Shown here: piece after piece, positions 44,300 through 52,322 of the stretch
How positions within the stretch are numbered: the stretch's first letter is position 1
Layout: every line of letters begins with the position of its first letter
Assembly (NCBI RefSeq): GCF_000225345.1
Contig: NC_015977.1
Span: 2,587,501 to 2,651,500 of the forward strand
Length of the DNA stretch: 64,000 nt
Reading direction: 5' to 3'
From: Roseburia hominis A2-183
Lineage (GTDB): Bacteria > Bacillota > Clostridia > Lachnospirales > Lachnospiraceae
Notes under the pieces: generated by a model
The model's input: the letters and a program-made list of their open reading frames with translations, nothing else
What the model was told of the DNA's origin: nothing
Databases searched by the model: none
Program-made: the position numbers and the translations under genes

Positions 44300-45137
44300 C
44301 GATCTCCCCTTTCTGACATGCGCCGCCATCCAGTACAATCCAGTCAGGCAATGCCATCTGCTCTACCCCGTGAAACTTCGGAACAATGACAATCCTTCCC
44401 GGCAGCGTGTTCAGATACGCTGCCCATGTAGAATAGGTACTGTTGGAAATGATCTGATTCTGGCATGCAGACATCAGAAAGAATTCATCAATATCCGACA
44501 GTGCTTCCCCAAACTCCGCAATATAGCGCATTCTGGCTTCTCCGTCATCCAGACATTCTTTCGCCTTCGGAAGATCATTCGTAAACACAATAAACGTCAC
44601 ATCCGGTTTTTCCTTCTGCATCCGTGCAATCGCCTGCTGAAAATACGCACGGTTCGGGCCACCAAGATCCCCTCCACGCACATGTAGTGCACAAGTCGGC
44701 GTCTGTGTGAATTGCTGCATGAGTTCTCTTACCGCATCCGTCTGCTCATATGCCGGTGTAAACATTTCGCGCAGATCATCCAGATATTCTTCAAAATACC
44801 CGAGGCACTGCCAATAGCCATGAAGATACCTGCCCCGCCGGGCTGGTACAAACACCCGCGCATCCACAGCATACATATCCCGTTCCCGGATCACATGATA
44901 CCGGATATCGCGCCGCAGGCGCTTGTAGAGCTTCTGCCAGAATGTGCGGTTCGGAAAGGATTCTTTTTCATCATACACCACGCGGAAATGATCCAGCTCA
45001 TAATCACGCAAGGTCGAATTATCACACTCCGATATATCCAGCCTGAGCTTTTCCCCGCTCCGTTTTGCCGCAGCATAGCCACAGGCATAGTTGTACATCT
45101 GGTTGCCCATGCCATCGCCGATCTTAACCGTTACCAA
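44289..45137 (-). CDS. Alpha-1,2-fucosyltransferase (GT11)
   Basis: A 282-residue enzyme transferring fucose from GDP-L-fucose to galactose, by family. It starts VTVKIGDGMGNQMYNYACG, the standard GT11 opening, and carries LHVRGGD near residue 156, FIVFTNDLPKAKECL near 190 and ISNSTYSTWAAYL near 236. No ATG fits: the coding similarity begins at a TTG (45137) with GGAGG eight bases before it, so TTG is taken as the start and the length matches FutC-type enzymes. The MBOAT gene overlaps its 3' end. GT11 activity would give an H-antigen-like terminus on the surface glycan. Confidence 0.88.
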   Translation of the reverse strand: MVTVKIGDGMGNQMYNYACGYAAAKRSGEKLRLDISECDNSTLRDYELDHFRVVYDEKESFPNRTFWQKLYKRLRRDIRYHVIRERDMYAVDARVFVPARRGRYLHGYWQCLGYFEEYLDDLREMFTPAYEQTDAVRELMQQFTQTPTCALHVRGGDLGGPNRAYFQQAIARMQKEKPDVTFIVFTNDLPKAKECLDDGEARMRYIAEFGEALSDIDEFFLMSACQNQIISNSTYSTWAAYLNTLPGRIVIVPKFHGVEQMALPDWIVLDGGACQKGEIDAV

Positions 45138-45222
45138 ATCATGATCCTCCCTGTTTCTCCTGTGTTTCCACGCTTGCATTCTTCCTGTAAATTCCCACAA
45201 CATCCGCCACCGGCAGATTCTT

Positions 45223-46329
45223 CTATCTGCCAAGAATAATGTCACAGATACGATCCACCTGGTCAATCCGAAGATCTGCATACAACGGAAGGGTCAGTAC
45301 CTTTTTCGACAGATCCAGCGCTACCGGTGTATCTCCCATATCAAACATGCCCTTATAGCATTCAAACGTGTTCGTCAGCGGATAAAAATATTTTCTTGCG
45401 TAGATCTCGTTGACCTTTAACAGCTCATAGATCTCGTCCCGACTCTTTCCAAATTCCTCCGGTTCAAAGATTACCGGATAATATGCATAGTTAGGCTTCA
45501 CGTCCTTTTGCGGTGCAGAAATCTTTAATCCATTTACACCGGACAGTCTCTCATTGTAATGCTCTACAACTGCCTTTCTCTTTGCAAGTTCTCTGTCAAT
45601 ATGGCGCAGATTGCATAATCCCATTGCCGCCTGGAACTCGTTCATCTTGGCATTCGCACCGACATCCTTGATAAGTTCCTCATCCCAGATACCGAAATTC
45701 TTAATGCCGAACAGCTTTTCCCGCAGACCATTCTCACTGCTGTTAAAGCAGACAGCACCACCCTCGATTGTATTGAACACCTTGGTCGCGTGGAAGCTGA
45801 AAATGGAGGCATTTCCAAAGGTTGCCACTCCTCGTCCCTTATATTCCTCGCCAAAAGTATGTGCCGCATCATAGATGACTTTCAGATTATGCTTTTTCGC
45901 GATCGCCTCGATTGCCTCGACATCGCAGAGATGCCCGTATACATGTACCGGAATGATGGCACTGGTTTTCTCTGTGATGAGCGCCTCGATCTTATTTACG
46001 TCAATCGTGTAGTCCTCCGGATTCACATCACAGAACACAGGTGTCAGTCCATTGCGGACGATCGCGTGCGTGGTCGATGCAAACGTGAACGGTGTTGTGA
46101 TAACTTCTCCGGTAAGTCCCATTGCCTGAATCAGAAGTTCCAGTGCCATGTGCCCGTTGGAAAACAGCAGAATATTTCTCACTTTTAGATATTCTGCCAG
46201 TTCCTCCTCCAATCTGTTATGCTTCTCCCCCATATTTGTCAGCCAGTGGCTTTCAAAAATACTCTTTATCTCGTCCACATACTCATCCAGTTCAGGCATG
46301 GATGAACGTGTCACCAAAATCTTCTCCAT
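45223..46329 (-). CDS. DegT/DnrJ/EryC1/StrS-type sugar aminotransferase
   Basis: A 368-residue PLP enzyme of the nucleotide-sugar aminotransferase family. The PLP lysine is Lys183 in FSFHATKVFN, preceded by DAAHTFG (Asp154). The closest pattern is the QdtB/FdtB or VioA type, which makes 3- or 4-amino-dideoxysugars on dTDP. The partner dehydratase, isomerase and N-acyltransferase are not in the window, so the precursor must come from elsewhere. It has its own promoter (46386-46415) and is the first gene of the unit containing GT11, MBOAT and SGNH genes. Confidence 0.9.
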   Translation of the reverse strand: MEKILVTRSSMPELDEYVDEIKSIFESHWLTNMGEKHNRLEEELAEYLKVRNILLFSNGHMALELLIQAMGLTGEVITTPFTFASTTHAIVRNGLTPVFCDVNPEDYTIDVNKIEALITEKTSAIIPVHVYGHLCDVEAIEAIAKKHNLKVIYDAAHTFGEEYKGRGVATFGNASIFSFHATKVFNTIEGGAVCFNSSENGLREKLFGIKNFGIWDEELIKDVGANAKMNEFQAAMGLCNLRHIDRELAKRKAVVEHYNERLSGVNGLKISAPQKDVKPNYAYYPVIFEPEEFGKSRDEIYELLKVNEIYARKYFYPLTNTFECYKGMFDMGDTPVALDLSKKVLTLPLYADLRIDQVDRICDIILGR

Positions 46330-46385
46330 ATCTACTCCATTCTACCGGATTTTCTCCGGTTTTCTTTCATCTGTGAAACACAATC

Positions 46386-46415
46386 ATCATACTCCAAACA
46401 CCGTTGTTTTGTCAA
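46386..46415 (-). promoter_or_regulatory. Sigma-A promoter of the aminotransferase-GT11-MBOAT operon
   Basis: On the minus strand TTGACA (46415-46410), an 18-bp spacer and TATGAT (46391-46386) lie about 57 bp upstream of the ATG at 46329. Its -35 box is only 18 bp from the -35 box of the divergent promoter at 46434. Confidence 0.7.
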
Positions 46416-46433
46416 CGAAGTCCACTTTTTCCC

Positions 46434-46461
46434 TTGACATTGCACACGCAGGATTTATAAT
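46434..46461 (+). promoter_or_regulatory. Sigma-A promoter of the GT-D gene
   Basis: Consensus TTGACA (46434-46439), a 16-bp spacer and consensus TATAAT (46456-46461), 41 bp before the ATG at 46503. Back-to-back with the aminotransferase promoter. Confidence 0.75.
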
Positions 46462-46502
46462 AAAAATTATTGCGTATTGACCACTTTCTATAAGGAGATT
46501 TC

Positions 46503-47444
46503 ATGAAACAGAGGGTTCTCTATTTATACTACTATTTGAAGCACATTCATCATAAACTCCGCGCCAGACGCACCGGAAGTTACAACGTTCTCGGATCTTT
46601 TCTGGGAATTCCGGCTCCGACAGACGAAGAAGCCAATGAGCTGATCAAGGACTTTATCAAAAGCGGCAAGCCATTTGCAATCTGTCGCCTTGGCAGCGCT
46701 GAGTTTTCAGAGTTGCAGCTCTACGACGAGCATGTCCTCTTCCACACGAACCGTCTTGGTAAGAGTAATATGTTTGAAACGTTTCACCACAGCACAGAGG
46801 AAGTCGGCCGCTGGTCGTCTCTGATCAAACGTGATAATCAGGATATCGATGTGATGGCTTACTTTGACGATCATCCTGCCGAAGAATACATTGTACGCAC
46901 CAGCTGTCCAAAAGATATGAAGCTGATCCGTCTCGGTCAGTTGGAACCATTGGCTTACAAAGAGCCCTGGACACTGGCTCTTGCCGGCAAAAAGGTTCTT
47001 CTCGTCAACCCATTCGTAGATACCATGTTGGAGCAGTACCCCCACATGGATCAGATCTTCCCGGATCGTATGGTTCTTCCACCTGACATCACATTCCGCA
47101 CATTCAAAGCCGTGTGGTTCACCGGACGCGGAGACGATTTTGACACATGGTTTGATGCTTTAAATTATATGTATGAGGAGATCATGAAGATCGATTTTGA
47201 TATTGCCCTGCTCAGCTGCAGTGCTTTCGGCTATAATCTGGCTCCGATGTTAAAACGCGCCGGCAAACAGGCCATTCAGATGGGGGGATCCATGCAGCTG
47301 CTCTTCGGGATCTGGGGATCGCGTTGGGATGACTACCCTCCCTACCTCCCTCTCAAAAATGAATATTGGGTTCGTCCACCAAAAGCAGAAGCTCCTAAGG
47401 ACAAAAAAGGACTGGAAGAACTGGACAATGCCTGCTACTGGTAA
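46503..47444 (+). CDS. GT-D-type glycosyltransferase (DUF1792-like)
   Basis: A 313-residue soluble protein. CRLGSAEFSE (61-70) occupies the place of the GT-D signature, where DUF1792 enzymes have a metal-binding DxE; here the first acidic residue is Ser65 while Glu67 remains. The C-terminal motif LLSCSAFGYNLAPMLKRAG followed by MGGSMQLLFGIWGSRW is characteristic of the group. Family members glucosylate or otherwise extend serine-rich adhesins and other glycans. AAGGAG precedes the ATG; consensus promoter upstream and a terminator downstream make it monocistronic. The acceptor is unknown. Confidence 0.75.
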   Translation: MKQRVLYLYYYLKHIHHKLRARRTGSYNVLGSFLGIPAPTDEEANELIKDFIKSGKPFAICRLGSAEFSELQLYDEHVLFHTNRLGKSNMFETFHHSTEEVGRWSSLIKRDNQDIDVMAYFDDHPAEEYIVRTSCPKDMKLIRLGQLEPLAYKEPWTLALAGKKVLLVNPFVDTMLEQYPHMDQIFPDRMVLPPDITFRTFKAVWFTGRGDDFDTWFDALNYMYEEIMKIDFDIALLSCSAFGYNLAPMLKRAGKQAIQMGGSMQLLFGIWGSRWDDYPPYLPLKNEYWVRPPKAEAPKDKKGLEELDNACYW

Positions 47445-47470
47445 CAGATAAGAAATCAATGGCAAAGATC

Positions 47471-47505
47471 AAAAAAAAGACACGCCCAAATGGACGTGTC
47501 TTTTT
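47471..47505. terminator. Bidirectional terminator
   Basis: GACACGCCC (47479-47487), loop AAAT, GGACGTGTC (47492-47500) with A8 on the left and T5 on the right, between the convergent GT-D and DUF3048 genes. Confidence 0.85.
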
Positions 47506-47519
47506 CTGTCACCTATGTT

Positions 47520-48617
47520 TTATTCAATTACCAGACTCTTCCAGTCATCCACCGGAACAAGTGCTATATACGTCTTACCGGTATTTAACTTGATCTCATT
47601 GCCATCTGCATCATAATAGCGTGTCGGGGAAGTCATGCTCGTCTTCTTCCAGGTAACCGGAATCGCCTCGCCATTCGTCACATAATATCCACCACCGGAT
47701 GTAATCACATCAAAAATCATATAACCATGTTCGTCATACTGTGTAAATCCTGCACTCTGAATCAGCAGATTCTTAAAGCAGAGCTGTGCATTATCATTGC
47801 CCGGATCCACATGCGCTTTGCCATACTCGGAATAATAATACAACTGATCATCTGCATCGTACTCCAGATAGGATCCATTATGCGGGAATGGAAGATCCAC
47901 GGTCTCTGCTGTGATCGCGTCTGCTGCATCCGAAAGATCCACCGGGTTGTCCTCATTTGCAAACTGATAGTGCTCACCCTCATAATAAGATGTATACTCT
48001 TTGGACACATCCGAATTACTGAAGTTCTTGTCCATATCACCGGAAACGATATACTCCGTATATTCTCTTGACTTTCCGTTGTTCACACGGGAAAATGTCC
48101 CACTGAAATGGTCGGAACACGGCTCTGCCAGATATTCATCAATATAGAATGGTCCTCCATCATGACAAATGATCGCATTCCATTCTGCTGCCAGAATAAT
48201 ATTCGTCGGGCGGACGCTTCGGATGCTTCCGATCTGATCCACGCTCTCGTAATCTTTAAACAGTGCCATAAATCTGGTAATACGACCATTCATTGTACTG
48301 TTCATCATCTCATATACGACATCTGCGTGCGATAATCCATAATGCGGTAACGCAATAGACTCATTATCCACCATGACCGCAATCGGACGCTGATCCTTCA
48401 AGGAATCATCGATCAGTTCATTCGTAAGTTCGCTCCGGTATTTGCCTCCCGGAAGCACTTCTTCCTCAGACTCAGTCTCTGCCTGTTCGGTCGTCTCTGC
48501 AATAACCTGCTCAGTCGATGTGTCCGCGCTGCTCTCCTGAGCATCCTTTCCACCACATGCCATAAGGTTGATAGAAACCGCAAACAATGTCAATAAGGTG
48601 ACTGCTCTTTTCTTCAC
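47520..48617 (-). CDS. DUF3048 (YerB-like) lipoprotein
   Basis: A 365-residue predicted lipoprotein. The signal peptide ends in LMAC; a Glu/Thr/Ser-rich linker (about 25-55) leads into the DUF3048 domain, with RPIAVMVDN, GLSHADVVYE, GSIRSVRPTN, CHDGGP and a C-terminal domain with GGYYVTNGEAIPVTW. The start is a GTG at 48617, spaced correctly from GAGAGG. The family is widespread in Firmicutes (B. subtilis YerB); its biochemical function is not established. It sits outside the glycan operons, after a terminator. Confidence 0.85.
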   Translation of the reverse strand: MKKRAVTLLTLFAVSINLMACGGKDAQESSADTSTEQVIAETTEQAETESEEEVLPGGKYRSELTNELIDDSLKDQRPIAVMVDNESIALPHYGLSHADVVYEMMNSTMNGRITRFMALFKDYESVDQIGSIRSVRPTNIILAAEWNAIICHDGGPFYIDEYLAEPCSDHFSGTFSRVNNGKSREYTEYIVSGDMDKNFSNSDVSKEYTSYYEGEHYQFANEDNPVDLSDAADAITAETVDLPFPHNGSYLEYDADDQLYYYSEYGKAHVDPGNDNAQLCFKNLLIQSAGFTQYDEHGYMIFDVITSGGGYYVTNGEAIPVTWKKTSMTSPTRYYDADGNEIKLNTGKTYIALVPVDDWKSLVIE

Positions 48618-48742
48618 AATGTATACCTCTCAATATCCTATTAATTAAGGGCTTTTCTAATTTCAAACTGCGCCCTTATTTTTATCATACCATACTTCAC
48701 CCGCGTATAAAAGTGTTTTTTGTGCACATTTCCTAAAACAGG

Positions 48743-49687
48743 CTATTTTATCCGTTTCACTTCGTCCATATTGCTCTCTGCGACAATATAATGCGGACGT
48801 TTTTTTACTTCGAGGTATGTTTTGGCAATGTATTGCCCCATAATTCCCATACAAAAAAGCTGTACACCGCCAATAAATGTAATGATACACGCTGTGGATG
48901 CCCATCCGGTCACGGGATCTCCAAAGACAAGCTTTCGTATAATAATAAAAATCACCGCCACAAAGGACAACACTGTCATGAACATTCCAAACCAGGATGC
49001 AAATGCCAATGGTGCCTGTGAAAAATTGATAATCCCATCAATCGCATACTTAAACAGCTTCCAGAAATTCCATTTCGTCTCGCCTGCCACCCGGTTCACA
49101 TTCTCATACGGCAGCCAGCATGTCCGAAATCCGATCCAGCCAAAAATCCCCTTGGAAAAACGGTTATACTCTCCCATCTCAACGATCGCATCTACCATCT
49201 CACGCCGCATCAGCCGAAAATCCCGTGCCCCATCCACGATATCCGCATCTGACACGCGGTTGATCATCCGGTAAAACAACCGGGCAAACCAGCTCCGAAT
49301 CGGCGGCTCTCCTTTTCTGGTCACACGGCAGGTTGCTACACTGTCATATTCACCTGTCAGAAGCTTGTCTAACATCTCCGGAAGAAGCGCCGGCGGATCC
49401 TGCATATCAGCATCCATCACTGCAACGTAGTCTCCGGTGACATTGCAAAATCCTGCATACATTGCCGCTTCCTTTCCGAAATTTCTGGAAAAGGAAAGGT
49501 ACTGCACACAGCCATCCTGCCCTGCCAGTTCCTTTAAGACAGCCAATGTCCGGTCTCTCGATCCGTCATTGATAAACACAAACTCATGCTCGCATGGCAT
49601 GGTTTCCAACACGTTCTTCGTCTCCCGATAAAAAATCGGCAATGCTTCCTCCTCATTATAGCAGGGGACTATCAGTGAAATCTTCAT
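48743..49687 (-). CDS. GtrB-like polyprenyl-phosphate sugar synthase (GT2)
   Basis: A 314-residue GT2 enzyme with VPCYNEEEA at the start, NDGSRDRTL near 40, MDADMQDPP as DxD near 93 and two C-terminal helices (AVIFIIIRKLVF; GVQLFCMGIMGQYIAKTY). It is related to the other GtrB-like proteins of the window and should make undecaprenyl-phosphate-linked hexose. No GtrA or polytopic transferase is adjacent, so its partner is elsewhere. The ATG at 49687 is preceded by AAGGAGA. Confidence 0.88.
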   Translation of the reverse strand: MKISLIVPCYNEEEALPIFYRETKNVLETMPCEHEFVFINDGSRDRTLAVLKELAGQDGCVQYLSFSRNFGKEAAMYAGFCNVTGDYVAVMDADMQDPPALLPEMLDKLLTGEYDSVATCRVTRKGEPPIRSWFARLFYRMINRVSDADIVDGARDFRLMRREMVDAIVEMGEYNRFSKGIFGWIGFRTCWLPYENVNRVAGETKWNFWKLFKYAIDGIINFSQAPLAFASWFGMFMTVLSFVAVIFIIIRKLVFGDPVTGWASTACIITFIGGVQLFCMGIMGQYIAKTYLEVKKRPHYIVAESNMDEVKRIK

Positions 49688-49799
49688 AGCATCTCCTTCT
49701 GTCGTAATACTTTTTATATTCTACAACATTCCGCTCCAAAATGCCACTTCTATTCACACCGCTTTCTGATATCATGAGGGTTTCCTCAAAAGCATATGC

Positions 49800-50051
49800 T
49801 TATAAGACGTAATCAGCTCCCAGTGCCACATAACAGGTCTTCAACCCTTTATGCTTCTTCTCCACATAATCCTGCCCGATCAGAAACCTTATGAAATCCT
49901 TCACATCCTGCTTTTCACACTTCACAGAAAATTCCTGCTCCAATGCCTCCCTGATCTCAGTCTCATTCATTGCATGATTACGATCCCACAAAATATTAAG
50001 GATCTGATTTGCAGTCTCCGGAAGTGTGTCTACCATTACGCATTCTATCAT
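49800..50051 (-). CDS. Small BlaI/CopY-like winged-helix protein
   Basis: An 83-residue protein with a winged-helix pattern: ANQILNILWDRNHAMNETEIREAL, then QDVKDFIRFLIGQDYVEKK. This resembles the DNA-binding half of BlaI/CopY repressors, but the C-terminal dimerisation helix is lacking. The start at 50051 was chosen because GGAAGAG stands five bases before it; the longer frame begins within that ribosome site. No M56 sensor is adjacent. It lies upstream of and on the other side of a 24-bp hairpin from the secreted-peptide gene. Role unknown. Confidence 0.6.
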   Translation of the reverse strand: MIECVMVDTLPETANQILNILWDRNHAMNETEIREALEQEFSVKCEKQDVKDFIRFLIGQDYVEKKHKGLKTCYVALGADYVL

Positions 50052-50106
50052 TTTATCTCTTCCTTTCATATGTGTGAAATTAGTTTATTTTACTCCCTTC
50101 GACAGG

Positions 50107-50162
50107 AAAAGACCATTCGATATGACGTAAATTTAAACTTACGTCATATCGAATGGTCTTTT
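50107..50162. terminator. Perfect 24-bp stem-loop with flanking A4/T4
   Basis: The sequence from 50107 to 50130 is the exact reverse complement of 50139-50162, with loop ATTTAAAC; A4 and T4 close the two sides. On the minus strand it would end transcription coming from the RNPP-like regulator gene (50350-51261), after passing antisense through the peptide gene. It could alternatively be a binding site for a dimeric regulator between the small winged-helix gene and the peptide gene. Confidence 0.7.
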
Positions 50163-50215
50163 GTCAAAACCTCTCCTAATATAGCAAAAAAAGCAACAGA
50201 AAAGGAGATTTGTTT

Positions 50216-50353
50216 ATGAAAAAAGCATTTATTATCACCACACTTGCACTCATCTTGTCCGCAGCCGCAGTACCAGGTATCGTCAATTCTTTTGGGGTAT
50301 CATCCGGCGTGACTTCATGCTTTATTTTCGAAGATATGGCTGAGGGATACTAA
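50216..50353 (+). CDS. 45-residue secreted peptide precursor, candidate pheromone
   Basis: A 45-codon gene with AAAAGGAGAT seven bases before the ATG. The first 20 residues (MKKAFIITTLALILSAAAVP) form a Sec signal peptide or small-pheromone leader: two lysines, a hydrophobic core and a small-residue cleavage region. The rest ends in GVTSCFIFEDMAEGY. Its stop codon overlaps the stop of the convergent HTH-TPR regulator gene by 3 bp (50350-50353). A short secreted peptide encoded beside an HTH-TPR regulator is the layout of PlcR/PapR and Rgg/SHP systems, where the processed C-terminal peptide is reimported and binds the regulator. Coding status is supported by the ribosome site and peptide architecture; function is inference. 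Confidence 0.65.
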   Translation: MKKAFIITTLALILSAAAVPGIVNSFGVSSGVTSCFIFEDMAEGY

Positions 50354-51261
50354 AATTCAATACCATAATTATTTTTACAGTAGTCAGCCGCTCTGCATGC
50401 TCTCTCATTCTGCTTCATCGTTTCAAACAGAACGACTGACTGCCTGAAATATTTGACTGCTTCACCCTTTTGACCAAGTTCTGCTAATGCACAGGCTTTA
50501 TTAAATAATAACCGAGGAAGAATAACCAAATTGCCATACTTAATGCAAAATTCTACTCCTTCTTCTGCAATATCATTTATTTCAATATATCTTTGTACTC
50601 TAGCCAGCCAGTTACTCAAATTATATAAAATGACAGGATATTTTGCCGTTTTCTGTTTACTGTCCATCATCTGCTCTTCCATATAATCCTTTAACCAGTA
50701 TTCTAGTTTCAATGCTTCCTCAATATTATTTTCTCTGGCATATTTCCTTGCTATTGCATTGATTATCATAATCTCATCAAATGTGAGCAGATTTTCCTTC
50801 ATCGGTGTCACACCGTCAAACTGAGGCAAAGTAACATGGATTGCCTTCATGAGCATTTCCATGATTTGATCCGGTTCTGCCCCTTTGTTCCACATCAATT
50901 CAGCCTTTGCAAAGTATAAATATTGTCTTTCCAAGTGTGATGTTTTCTTTGTCAGACCTTCTACTTTCTGAATCTGCTTTACCAATTCCTCAAAATTCCC
51001 ATCCGCAATGTTTCTTACCATTTCCTGGACACACTCATAGAGTTCCATCTCCTCTTTGCTCACGAAGATATTAAACACACTGTTCTCCATACCCAGGCGT
51101 TCCATTAACTTATCCAGTATATATCTGCCAGGTGTCTGCGCTCCATTTTCAATGCGCGACAGTGTTGCAGATGTACAAATTCCAAAGCTTACATCCTCCT
51201 GCGTGTAGCCCTTACGAAGCCTGATCTCTCTGATATAATCACCAATCACATATGTTGCCAT
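50350..51261 (-). CDS. RNPP-like regulator: XRE HTH plus TPR-like helical domain
   Basis: A 303-residue cytoplasmic protein. Residues 5-60 form a Cro/C1-type helix-turn-helix (IREIRLRKGYTQEDVSFGI, then ATLSRIENG). Residues 70-303 are helical and TPR-like, with repeats ending in LPRLLFNKACALAELGQKGEAVKYF. This is the architecture of PlcR, Rgg and related peptide-responsive regulators. The start is ATG 51261 with GGGTGG eight bases before; a GTG four codons earlier is less likely. A TATAAT-like -10 lies at 51323-51328. It overlaps the end of the convergent peptide gene, the strongest hint at its ligand. Confidence 0.85.
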   Translation of the reverse strand: MATYVIGDYIREIRLRKGYTQEDVSFGICTSATLSRIENGAQTPGRYILDKLMERLGMENSVFNIFVSKEEMELYECVQEMVRNIADGNFEELVKQIQKVEGLTKKTSHLERQYLYFAKAELMWNKGAEPDQIMEMLMKAIHVTLPQFDGVTPMKENLLTFDEIMIINAIARKYARENNIEEALKLEYWLKDYMEEQMMDSKQKTAKYPVILYNLSNWLARVQRYIEINDIAEEGVEFCIKYGNLVILPRLLFNKACALAELGQKGEAVKYFRQSVVLFETMKQNERACRAADYCKNNYGIEF

Positions 51262-51512
51262 AGCTTTTTCCACCCATCATTTGTTCTATCATTGCAGATT
51301 TTTGTGTATCCGTTTTCATTCTATTATAGTAGTTTTGTTTTGCACAAATACCACATGGCATTCCAAATTTCCTGCCTTGCAACAATTATGTTAACATATT
51401 TCTCTTTCCTTTTCCACTTTCTATTGCAGATTGCTAGACAGGCACATCCCAAAATTATTTTTGTAGATTTTATCGGTTGAAACTACCGATCAAGAATGAG
51501 ACAGATCTGTCT

Positions 51513-52180
51513 CTACATTTTAGACTGGAACTCTTCAATAGAATCCGCGCGTGCTGCAAGCTTAAGCCACGCCGCCAGAGTATCTTCCCGCTTTTCAGCT
51601 GCAATACACTCCCTTAATTCTTCCGGAACGCTTCCGAGTTCAGCTAATAACGCCACTATGTTCTGCGCTATTTTTGAAGCCGCGAGTGACTCTGCCATTG
51701 GCTTTGCCAGCGTTTCCGCCATCTCTTTTGCTCTCCGCTCCGCTTCCGAATGGCTATATTCCTCCATCGTCATATAGCCCGCCTCCAATTTTCGATCACG
51801 TTTTAAATATTCCACCCTCCGGTGGATCAGTTGAATCTCTTCATCGTTATGCATATTGGCAACTTCTTCGGTGCTTTGTTTCAAATATTCAAACAGGTGC
51901 AGCAACTGGGCAGATCCCTGCCAAAATCATTCTGCATCTCAACGTCATAGCTGACCTCCTCAGCATCCAGCGCATACACATCAAAGCGCACCGATTTGAA
52001 ATCGCTGTCGAGGAAGAGCGTATGCTCTGCGTGCGATCTGACCGCAGTGATCTTACGGTTCAAAGCGATCTCCAGCACATTCCGACAGATTTCCTCATCC
52101 TGTAGCGCCGCTGCAAACAAATATGCATTTGTCAAGTTCAATGTCTGAAAACATTCTCCCATACATGGGTACCTCCTCAT
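51513..52180 (-). pseudogene. Decayed PD-(D/E)XK nuclease-family transposase/Rpn-like gene
   Basis: Two fragments in different frames are remains of one gene. The N-terminal part (51881-52180) encodes LTNAYLFAAALQDEEICRNVLEIAL and RFDVYALDAEEVSYDVEMQNDF, which includes the D-(x)n-ExQ of the PD-(D/E)XK nuclease family common as multicopy genes in Lachnospiraceae. The C-terminal part (51513-51905) holds EEIQLIHRRVEYLKRDRKLE and a coiled Ala/Glu-rich tail. Roughly 100-150 central residues are missing and the frame changes near 51900, so an internal deletion inactivated it. Confidence 0.7.
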
Positions 52181-52322
52181 TGGGAAGTGCCTGTCTATGG
52201 GAGTATTATAAATCTCTTTTTCGTCAAATGTCTATTTGGTAAAATTATGAATTATTAAAACACACAGATCAGATTTCTTTTGACACTTTACTAATCAATA
52301 CAATATTTTTGGTAAATAATAC

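Noticed and set aside
49800..50051. Small winged-helix gene as a truncated pseudogene of BlaI
   Set aside because: It has its own start, ribosome site and stop and a complete winged-helix length, so it was kept as a probable small gene.
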